Shown: piece after piece, positions 17,501-24,031 of the stretch
Position numbering within the stretch: position 1 is the stretch's first letter
Layout of the letters: every line of letters starts with the position of its first letter
Assembly (NCBI GenBank): GCA_903885605.1
Contig: CAISJD010000096.1
Coordinates: 1 to 50,510 of the forward strand
Source: an uncultured Chthonomonas sp.
Lineage (GTDB): Bacteria; Armatimonadota; Chthonomonadetes; Chthonomonadales; CAJBBX01
Reading direction: 5' to 3'
DNA: 50,510 nucleotides
Program-made: the position numbers and the translations under genes
The notes under the pieces: generated by a model
Seen by the model: the letters and a program-made list of their open reading frames with translations, nothing else
Told to the model about the DNA's origin: nothing
Databases searched by the model: none

Positions 17501-18260
17501 GCCCGTTGTCAGATGCTGCCAGCGTCACGTCCGACGTGCCGGGGGCGCAGGGCCGGTTGACCACGGCGCGGCCGGCCGCGATGCGCTGGGCCAGGCTGTC
17601 GCCCAGCCACTGGCGCGTCGTCTCCGTTGGACGCAGCGCCACCGGTGCGTCCTGGTCGGGGCGCTGCACGGGCGGGCCGCCGTAGAGCGCCGCGCAGTGC
17701 TCGGAGCCTGCGATGGTCGGCTCCCAGGCGCTGGATCGCTCGGGCGGCTGGGGAAGGAAGAAGCGGCTGTTGAACTCCATGCCGACGGACTGGTTGCCAT
17801 CGCAAGGGAAGACGAACCTCCGCACGCCCTGCGCCTCAAACCGGAGCCGCGCCGGTAGCTCGAAGGCCAGTAGCGCCTCGGTGTGCGGGGTCACGGCGGC
17901 CCGCAGGTCCAGTTCCGACCCCGCCGCCCGTGCCGTCACCGTCACGTCCAGATCGGGCCCTGTGAACCTCAGCGTCGCCGCCTTGCCTGACGCAGCCCGC
18001 TCGACCGTGAAGCGCCGCTCGCCGGAGTTCGGCGCGTACTGGGCCGCATCGATGACCTTGCCGTTCCGCAGCCGCGCACGCCACAGGCCGGGCTCACCGG
18101 TGTGCGCGATGACCTTGCCGGAGGGGCCGCGTAGCGTTAGCGGCGATCCCGGCCCGACTGCCAGTTCGGCGAAGCCGCCGGTCAGCGGCAACCGCGTCTG
18201 GGCCGATGCGGTCGAGGCGAGGCAGGCAGCGATGGACGCCGCCAGGGCGGTGCGGTGCAT
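14565..18260 (-). CDS. Secreted DUF6259-like hydrolase flanked by two copies of a duplicated module
   Basis: The product has 1231 residues from the ATG at 18260 (GGAGG upstream), with signal peptide MHRTALAASIAACLASTASAQ. An upstream in-frame extension to 18692 runs through the divergent gene and is rejected. Residues 25-230 form an N-terminal beta-sandwich. A module near 300-440 (IINPYGEWCPT, GGAWIETGGHPFFYA) recurs near 990-1140 (VVNPYGEGFPA, GGCWWETAGYTHYAA); both look like class I glutamine amidotransferase-like folds. Between them, about 545-880, is a barrel with TLVHFADYLHGGF, MPYTNPTWWC and LLFQDQCGARTW, where D670 is a candidate nucleophile; this resembles DUF6259. A GWGWYWRIGG segment near the C-terminus also has a counterpart (GWAWRVGG) at about residue 270. 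Function is probably polysaccharide or glycoconjugate cleavage; substrate unknown. Confidence 0.72.
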   Translation of the reverse strand: MHRTALAASIAACLASTASAQTRLPLTGGFAELAVGPGSPLTLRGPSGKVIAHTGEPGLWRARLRNGKVIDAAQYAPNSGERRFTVERAASGKAATLRFTGPDLDVTVTARAAGSELDLRAAVTPHTEALLAFELPARLRFEAQGVRRFVFPCDGNQSVGMEFNSRFFLPQPPERSSAWEPTIAGSEHCAALYGGPPVQRPDQDAPVALRPTETTRQWLGDSLAQRIAAGRAVVNRPCAPGTSDVTLAASDNGPWLSGRHVGRGWAWRVGGAVSAAEAGLARDAMARVAARLAAEAPAQRRKVGVIALRRAPANGGWSAVPAVDWVEALKGSAETVLIQDPAQLAETLRDGGCAVIINPYGEWCPTLPQADMKATVAAIAGFAEAGGAWIETGGHPFFYAMAPVRHYRFAGRYPALFADFAHLDAQTGSASIYRVQPLPAKPWTTKELFTPGELACGSDAEGGYFDRGYAPFVKAGATWRSPITRIALGSNAEAGLARYAAANGITRKLIAKMQPATLERFRNSVLLYLSGGARDKAAALTSLPKPTLVHFADYLHGGFDKQYPDHLPPNAGFGTLAELQQMTARARQLGHLVMPYTNPTWWCDNPRGPTFQAAGEAPLVKDLAGKPIYEKYGPNDGWTICYWHPAVREANRKTVAQFTETVPVDLLFQDQCGARTWAHDTSEGSPAPDAYVQGLLSMVAEDAARAPLSTESGWDRVAQYEAQLCGMTWNLVPTEHAPEWRRLLRETIAPETWSVYPMAQRLAHDKASMIHHDLGQFVTNEETLTWTLGLGFGLSYAASAQAIASDGPAKQWLLWLDALQKAVVSRYVGAPVGAFRHERPQGMSEAGDDGVIRATYGDVRITANLGRGATSGPDNLPGFGFRAEAPGVRAGSRFVAKLRADGRSADVWLYAPAAARVSVELPKPVSGAAIVGFDGAKLATSAARAGKITVSLPVADAEKPLAPPADAVGVAPSAWPGAKPAIGVIDLGPGPEPTWTRIRPADWVKALGSSPLATRHGLEVKVITTAEQLLAALQAGRRSWFAVVNPYGEGFPATAADRWTDTLDAVRRYVAQGGCWWETAGYTHYAALVRSADGWTSTAIGPAGVARIGVEVGDGPVDAQPAPLRVTDAGRAMLGFDLTTALEGSAAPTNRGLAGSGPAARTTLVTGGGRDYIGGYRLGGWGWYWRIGGFWPEPGAVLPLVSKVVEHLYTTAPAPSPLPKNPRLRHAVVRW

Positions 18261-18305
18261 AGGTGGAACCTCCGAGTTGCGCGGGGCGATGCGCCCGACG
18301 GTGGC

Positions 18306-18311
18306 GTTATA
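18306..18311 (-). promoter_or_regulatory. Putative -10 element (TATAAC) for the 1231-residue hydrolase
   Basis: On the minus strand TATAAC lies about 46 nt ahead of the start codon at 18260, predicting a leader of about 40 nt. It sits in the 109-bp gap between two divergent genes. No clear -35 partner was found. Confidence 0.4.
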
Positions 18312-18369
18312 CCTGTTGGTTTGGCGCGCACACAGGTCCGAAGCGTGGCCGCATGGGCTAACATCATCC

Positions 18370-20490
18370 ATGCAACCACTCACCTTCGGCTCCGGCGCGT
18401 TTGCTGCCGGCCTGGACCCCGGTTCCGGGTCCATCACGGTCAACCATGGGGGCACGGCCTGGACCTTCGCGGGGCCTGCCGCCGGCTTCGGGTACCTCGG
18501 CCTCGAGGGCAAGCCCCTGGCCCTGGGCGCCGCCGACGGTGTGCCGCTGACCTGGGCGCCCGCCGGGAAGCGCGGCCTGGGCGCCGAGGGCGCCGTGCCC
18601 GGCGCGAAGGTGAGGGTGCGAATCGCGTTCGCTCTGGCCGGTTCCGACCGCCTGACGTGCCGCCTCGAGCTCAAGGGGCCTGACTGCGGCAAGGTGACCT
18701 ACGTCGTCTTCCCCTATTCCCCGCGGCTTCGCGGCCCCGCCGCGCGCGTCGTCGTGCCGCAGTGGCTGGGTCTCCTCGTTCCCGCCGAAGGGCCCGACCT
18801 GGCCATCCGGCGCACGGTCTGGCAGCGTCCGCTGTCGATGCGCTTCATGGGACTGACGCAGACGCTGGAGCCGGACAGCCCCGCCTGCCTCGCCATCCTC
18901 AAGGACTCGTTGGAGCGGCTCGTCGAGATTCGGCGCGACAAGGGCGTCGCGGGCTTCTCGTACATCGGCGAACCCTCCTTCTTCGAGCGAGCGGCGCAGG
19001 TGCGGACCCAGTCGCTGGAGTTCCGCTTCCTGCGCGGCGGCTACGTCAAGGTCGCGACGGCCTACCGCGACTGGATGCGCCGTCGGCCCGAGTGGCGTAC
19101 GCTGACCGCCCGAACTCGCCCTTGCTCGCCTCGCCAGATCGGCGGCGCCCAGATGTTCGGCCACATCCCGTGCGACTACGGCGGTCCGACGGTGACCACG
19201 TTCGACGAGTTCATCCCGCGCATCCGGGCTCTGAAGGAGGCGGGTGTCGAGCGCGCCATCTTCCACCTCGGAGGATGGAACCGCGACGGCTACGACAGCC
19301 ACTACCCGGACATCCTGCCCGCCAACCCGCGATGCGGCGGCGACGAGGGGATGCGGCGGCTGACCGACGCCATCGACGAACTGGGCTACGTCTGCACGCC
19401 GCACGACGACCTGGCGATCATCTCCACGGACTCGCCCAGCTTCAACGCAAAGCTGGCCGCCCGGGCTCCGAACGGCGAACTGCACAACGGCGGCGTCTAT
19501 CGAGAGCAGCAGTACCGCATCGCCACCGCCGAGGCGCAGACGCGGTTCGCCGAGCGGAACATGCCCCAGGTCGCCAAGCGCTTCCCGCGGCTGCACGGCT
19601 ACCTGTTCGATGTCGTGACCTCCTACCCGCCGCTGGAGGACCACTCCACGTCGCCGCCGATCTCGAAGGCCGCGGATATCGCGGCGCGAACAGGCTCGCT
19701 ACGCGTGGCCAGACGCGAGTTCTCGCGCTTCATGGTCTGCGAGTCGATCACGGACTGGGCTATCGAGTACCTCGACGCCGCCTTCATGGCCGAGGAGGGG
19801 TACCAGCATCGCGGCGACGGCGGCTGGTCGGTGGACGCGCTCGCCGGCGAGATCGTCCCGCTTTGGGAACTTGTCTACCACGATTCCATCCTGGGCATCC
19901 GTGAGTCGACCATCCACGTGAACACGCCCATGGAGACCGAGGACCCCTTCCTCCGGTACCTGCGCATCTTCCTGAAGACGCTGCGCGCGGGCACGCTGCC
20001 GCCCTGCTTCTACTCGGACGACCTGCGCCTCAACATCCTCGCGAGCTACAAGGCCGGGGCGAAGCAGGAGTGCGGCGGCTGGTCGGGCCTTGACGTGAAG
20101 CCGCTCCTGGCAACCGTCAGCAAGCTCAGCGCATGGCTGGCCGACGCCGTCTTTGCCGCGCCCATGGTCGGCCACTGCTTTGTGGGCGGCAGCCTCTACC
20201 GGGAACAGACGGTGTTCCGAACCCCCAGGGGACCCGTCACCGTGACCGTGAACACCGGCGTAGACGCCTGGAGCCCGGAGCCGGGATGGACGTTGCCGCC
20301 GCTGGGTCTGATGATCGTGGGCCCCGGGCTGCTGGCCTACCATGCTGAGGAGGCCGCCGGCCATCGCTTCGCGGCGCCCACGTTGGCGGCGGCGCGGCGG
20401 GGGCAGGTCTTTCGGGCTTTCGGGGACACAGATATCGTCACCGGCGTACATCCAGTCACGACTGCGTCAGCGCCGTCAGCGTGCCGGTAA
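18370..20490 (+). CDS. GH101/DUF5696-like putative glycosidase without a signal peptide
   Basis: The preferred start is the ATG at 18370 (706 residues: MQPLTFGSGAFAAGLDPGSG). An upstream ATG at 18289 is in frame, but neither site has a good Shine-Dalgarno. Residues 10-170 form a beta-sandwich. The stretch FRFLRGGYVKVATAYRDWMRRRPEW, given here only in outline at residues 215-240, is typical of the DUF5696/GH101-like families. The barrel includes HLGGWNRDGYDSHYPD, GYVCTPHDDL and GYLFDVVTSYPP, where D414 is the candidate nucleophile. Unlike its neighbours it has no signal peptide, suggesting cytoplasmic action or a mis-set start. It is divergent from the 1231-residue gene, and both barrels share the Asp-at-strand-end layout. 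Endo-acting or alpha-glycosidase activity is plausible but unproven. Confidence 0.7.
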   Translation: MQPLTFGSGAFAAGLDPGSGSITVNHGGTAWTFAGPAAGFGYLGLEGKPLALGAADGVPLTWAPAGKRGLGAEGAVPGAKVRVRIAFALAGSDRLTCRLELKGPDCGKVTYVVFPYSPRLRGPAARVVVPQWLGLLVPAEGPDLAIRRTVWQRPLSMRFMGLTQTLEPDSPACLAILKDSLERLVEIRRDKGVAGFSYIGEPSFFERAAQVRTQSLEFRFLRGGYVKVATAYRDWMRRRPEWRTLTARTRPCSPRQIGGAQMFGHIPCDYGGPTVTTFDEFIPRIRALKEAGVERAIFHLGGWNRDGYDSHYPDILPANPRCGGDEGMRRLTDAIDELGYVCTPHDDLAIISTDSPSFNAKLAARAPNGELHNGGVYREQQYRIATAEAQTRFAERNMPQVAKRFPRLHGYLFDVVTSYPPLEDHSTSPPISKAADIAARTGSLRVARREFSRFMVCESITDWAIEYLDAAFMAEEGYQHRGDGGWSVDALAGEIVPLWELVYHDSILGIRESTIHVNTPMETEDPFLRYLRIFLKTLRAGTLPPCFYSDDLRLNILASYKAGAKQECGGWSGLDVKPLLATVSKLSAWLADAVFAAPMVGHCFVGGSLYREQTVFRTPRGPVTVTVNTGVDAWSPEPGWTLPPLGLMIVGPGLLAYHAEEAAGHRFAAPTLAAARRGQVFRAFGDTDIVTGVHPVTTASAPSACR

Positions 20491-20624
20491 CCTTGCGCGG
20501 AATCGGGGGTTCAGGCCGGTTGGCCGTCGGGGTTGCCGCGTGGTAATCTACTGAGCAGCCGCGCCCGGCTAATGGCCGTCGCGGCAGCAACAGCCACAGC
20601 AGGCGCGTTAGCCTGAGTGGCCGA

Positions 20625-20630
20625 TATAGT
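20625..20630 (+). promoter_or_regulatory. -10 element (TATAGT) close to the regulator start
   Basis: TATAGT at 20625-20630 lies 26 nt before the GTG at 20657 and 11 nt before the TTG at 20642. Transcription starting about 7 nt downstream would give a leader of roughly 4-20 nt. Together with the absence of a Shine-Dalgarno this suggests a near-leaderless mRNA. Confidence 0.45.
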
Positions 20631-20656
20631 GTCGATTTTGGTTGGTTTATCTTGCC

Positions 20657-23600
20657 GTGGCGGAGCGCCCATTGGACCCCTCAGTATGGCGCGTTGAGAT
20701 GTTCGGCGGCGTTCGCGCCGTTCACCATGGGCGCATCATCTGCGCCTTCAAGACGCAGAAGACGGCGGCCCTCCTGGTCCGTCTGGCGCATCCTCTCGGC
20801 ATCGCCTATGGTCGGGACCAGCTCGCCGATCTCCTCTGGCCCGATGTCGACTACGAGCATGCCCGCCAGAGCTTCCGCGATGCCCTCAGCACGTTGCGCT
20901 CCGCGCTACGACTGTCCGGTCCGGCGGCGGAGCCGATCATCCGCGCCGACCGCCACATTGTCGAGCTGCTGCCCCACGCCGTAACCACCGACCTCGCGGA
21001 GTTTGACGCCGAGGTCGCGACCGCGGCCGGGGCGTCAGAGGCCGATGCCGTATTCCACCTTCGGCGGGCCGTCGCCCTCTACCGCGGCGAGGTGGCGCCG
21101 ACCTTGTACGATGACTGGGCGATGGCCATACGCACTCGGTACGCCGAAGCCCATATTCAGGCGCTGACCCGCCTGGTGGACCTCTGCCTGGCCGCAGGCG
21201 ACGCCGACGCTGCCATCGCGTACGCGACGGTGGCCATAGAAACCGACCCGCTGGAGGAGGAGCACACGCTCCGACTGATGCAGGCCGCCGTGTGCTGCGG
21301 TCGCCGTTCGGTCGCCGCGCGAGCCTACTCGCGCCTGGTCGATCGGCTCCGTGACGAGATGGATGAAGGGCCCTCGGATGATCTCCGCACCGCCGCCCGC
21401 GATCTGGGGGTCGAAGCGGCTCATCGTAGCGGCCACACGGTCGCGCCCGAACCGGAGCCTCTCGTAGGTCAGCCGGTAGACCGGCGTCCGGCGTCCGGGC
21501 CACCGAAGTCCCACCTGCCTGCGCTTACCCACGCTATGATCGGCTGCGAGCCGGAGGTGGCGCGCATCATGGAGCGCCTCCGCACCGGCGACCGGCTCGT
21601 GACCCTGACCGGGCCTGGCGGCGTCGGGAAGTCGTGCCTCAGCATGGAAGTCGGCAAGCGCTTCTGGGCTGAGTTGCGCGTTGCCGTCCACTTTGTGCCG
21701 CTGGATGACCTGACCGATCCCGCTCTCATCCATGCCCGCATTCGGCAGATCGTCGCGGGTCGCGAGATGTCCGGCTCGGAGCCGCTGGAGGATATCGCTG
21801 CCCTGCTGGCCGGCGAGCCGTCACTGGTCATCCTGGACAACATGGAGCAGTTCCGCGCGGCCGGAGCGGTTCAGGTCGGCGCACTGATGGCGCGGATGCC
21901 GGACCTGAGGGTCCTCGTGACGTCGCGCTCGAGGCTGGGGCTGCCGGTCGAGAGGGTCGTGGTGCTCAAGCCGCTGGCGCTGCCCGATGTCGACGCCGCC
22001 CTGGACCCGGCCGCGCTCTCCCCGAGCGTCAGGCTGTTCGTAGAGCGCGCGACCCTGACGGATCCCGAGTTCAGGCTTACCGAGCGCAACCGCCGGGCGG
22101 TGATCGAGCTGGTCCGTCGGCTGGAGGGGCTGCCACTGGCGATCGTCCTGGCTGCGGCAAGATGCGGCGCACTCACTGCCGAGCAGGTCAACGAGCGGCT
22201 GGCAAGGGCCATCCACGGCTGGAGGGGCTCGGCGGGCCACACCGGCAGGCACGGCTCGTTGAGCGCGGCGATGGCGTGGAGCATCGGCCTCCTGCCCCCG
22301 CGGCTTCGGACCCTCTTTGCCCGCCTGTGCGTCTTCTCCGGCGACTTCACCGCCGACGCCGCAATGGAGGTGTGTGCGGGTTCGCCGGTGGCCGAGACCG
22401 AGGACGAAATGCTTGAGGACCTCTTCCGGCTCTGCTGCTGCTCGCTGCTGGAGACGGTAGCGGGCGACGCCGGAGTGCGCTTCAGGCTGCTTCATGTGAT
22501 CCGCGGCGCGGCGCCCGACATCCTGGGGCGCGGGTTGCTGGATGACCCGGCCCGTCGCTACGCGAGCCGCTACGTGCGCCTGGCGGCGGAGCTGGGGGCG
22601 ACCGCCCATCGCATCCCCGAGATGGCCGCCGCGGCCGATATCGAGGCGCACCACTTCGGAGCTGCGCTGGATTGGCTGATCGGTCAGGACGAGCTGGAGG
22701 CGGCCGCAGGCGCCGTCGCGAACCTGACGCTCTACTGGGCTACGCGCGGCCGCCACGCCGAGGCGCGATCCTACATCGACCGCCTGCTCGCCCGCCGCGA
22801 GGAGTTCGCGAGCGGCTCTATCCGGGAGTTGCTCTATCACGGCGCCTGGCTTGCGCTGGGGGCGGGCGACAGCGACGGGGCGGAGAGACTGGCTCTCGAC
22901 CACCGGCAGGCGAAGCCCGCGATCACCGACGACAACCTCGTTGCCACGAACTCGCTTCAGGCGCAGGTCGCCTACCACGCCGGCGACTACCAGGCTGCGG
23001 CGCGGTTGTATGACGGCGCCATCAACGCGGCGCGGCAGATGCACTCGGGCGCTACCCTCGAGCGCAACCTCGCCGTGCTCTATGGGCACCTCGGCGAGTG
23101 CATGGAAGCCCTGGGCGACCACCGGCTCGCGCTGGAGTTCTGCGAGGCCGCACTCGCCGAATCGGCGAATATCGAGGGAGAGCCCTACTCCTTCATCCAG
23201 GCGGCGGGCCGCAACACCATGCGCGGTGACGTGGTCCGGGCACGGGCCCAGTATGGCGAGGCCATGGCCGCCTACGAGCGGCTACAGCAACCTCCCGGTG
23301 TGGCCATCACGTTGCGGGGCCAAGGGGTGTTGTACACCCTTCAGGGTGATTTGCCGGCTGCCCGGGCGTGCCTGGAGCAGAGCCTGGCCGCCTGGCGTTC
23401 CATCAACGCCGATGCCGACGCCGTGTACGACCTGCTCGGCTGCCTGGGCAACTTGCTGGTGGCGGAGGGGCGCCCGGAAGAGGCCGCGCCGCATTGGAGC
23501 GAGGCCCTCGCGCACTGGCGCGGCAAGGGTCACCCGCGGTGGACTTCCGTCGCGCTCTGCGGCCTGGCTCGGGCGCAGCTTGCGGCCGGCGATCTGGACG

Positions 23601-23980
23601 GTGCGGCAGCCGCGTGCGCCGAGGCGATGACGGTCATCACGGGCTCGCAGTTTGAGTGGACCGCGCACTCCTGCAGGCACACTCAGGCGGAGATCGCCCA
23701 CGCGTACGGCGACGTGCCGGGCGCCTGCGCCCTGCTGGCCCAAAGCCTGGCCGCACGCATTGGCTCCGGCTGCCTGCCGTGGCTGGTGGACTCGCTGTCT
23801 GTCGCCTGCCGGATCCTCGCCGACGGCCACGTCGCAGAGGCCCGAACCGCCTGCCGCGCGGTGACGGCTCTACGCCGATGGTTGGCCCACCCTGTTGGTC
23901 CCGTCGAGCGCCCCATCTCGGTGGCCACGGCCGCCGCTACCCGCTGCGTCGCGTCCCTGGTCGGCGCCGGAGAGGCCTGA
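20657..23980 (+). CDS. BTAD/SARP-type transcriptional regulator with NB-ARC-like ATPase and TPR region
   Basis: The protein has about 1107 residues from the GTG at 20657; a TTG at 20642 in the same frame is an alternative. The N-terminus (residues 10-90) is a winged-helix output domain of the OmpR/SARP kind (WRVEMFGG, YGRDQLADLLWPD, ARQSFRDALSTLRSALR). The bacterial transcriptional activation domain follows at about 95-245 (DLAEFDAEV..., YRGEVAPTLYDDW, DPLEEEHTLRLMQ). The ATPase has Walker A GPGGVGKS at 319-326 and a Walker B-like LVILDN near 395. From about residue 660 to the end are TPR-like helical repeats (HYAGDYQAAARLYDGA type). It is a likely signal-gated activator; targets are unknown, though the neighbouring hydrolase genes are natural candidates. 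It is a lone gene, convergent with the one ending at 24032. Confidence 0.88.
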   Translation: MAERPLDPSVWRVEMFGGVRAVHHGRIICAFKTQKTAALLVRLAHPLGIAYGRDQLADLLWPDVDYEHARQSFRDALSTLRSALRLSGPAAEPIIRADRHIVELLPHAVTTDLAEFDAEVATAAGASEADAVFHLRRAVALYRGEVAPTLYDDWAMAIRTRYAEAHIQALTRLVDLCLAAGDADAAIAYATVAIETDPLEEEHTLRLMQAAVCCGRRSVAARAYSRLVDRLRDEMDEGPSDDLRTAARDLGVEAAHRSGHTVAPEPEPLVGQPVDRRPASGPPKSHLPALTHAMIGCEPEVARIMERLRTGDRLVTLTGPGGVGKSCLSMEVGKRFWAELRVAVHFVPLDDLTDPALIHARIRQIVAGREMSGSEPLEDIAALLAGEPSLVILDNMEQFRAAGAVQVGALMARMPDLRVLVTSRSRLGLPVERVVVLKPLALPDVDAALDPAALSPSVRLFVERATLTDPEFRLTERNRRAVIELVRRLEGLPLAIVLAAARCGALTAEQVNERLARAIHGWRGSAGHTGRHGSLSAAMAWSIGLLPPRLRTLFARLCVFSGDFTADAAMEVCAGSPVAETEDEMLEDLFRLCCCSLLETVAGDAGVRFRLLHVIRGAAPDILGRGLLDDPARRYASRYVRLAAELGATAHRIPEMAAAADIEAHHFGAALDWLIGQDELEAAAGAVANLTLYWATRGRHAEARSYIDRLLARREEFASGSIRELLYHGAWLALGAGDSDGAERLALDHRQAKPAITDDNLVATNSLQAQVAYHAGDYQAAARLYDGAINAARQMHSGATLERNLAVLYGHLGECMEALGDHRLALEFCEAALAESANIEGEPYSFIQAAGRNTMRGDVVRARAQYGEAMAAYERLQQPPGVAITLRGQGVLYTLQGDLPAARACLEQSLAAWRSINADADAVYDLLGCLGNLLVAEGRPEEAAPHWSEALAHWRGKGHPRWTSVALCGLARAQLAAGDLDGAAAACAEAMTVITGSQFEWTAHSCRHTQAEIAHAYGDVPGACALLAQSLAARIGSGCLPWLVDSLSVACRILADGHVAEARTACRAVTALRRWLAHPVGPVERPISVATAAATRCVASLVGAGEA

Positions 23981-24031
23981 TGCCGACGGCTGAACGCCTC
24001 CTCAGGTGGCCCGCAGGCTCCAGGCGGTCAG

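Noticed and set aside
16563-17858. Long open frame (431 codons) on the plus strand
   Set aside because: It lies fully antisense to the 1231-residue hydrolase, lacks a Shine-Dalgarno and has the Arg/Gly/Ala composition of GC-rich shadow frames. Similar shadows at 21821-23122 (-), 24212-25207 (+) and 18364-19644 (-) were rejected likewise.
17713-18369. Upstream extension of the GH101/DUF5696-like gene
   Set aside because: It would run antisense through the N-terminus and promoter of the divergent gene; composition changes to Arg/Ser-rich noise before 18370.
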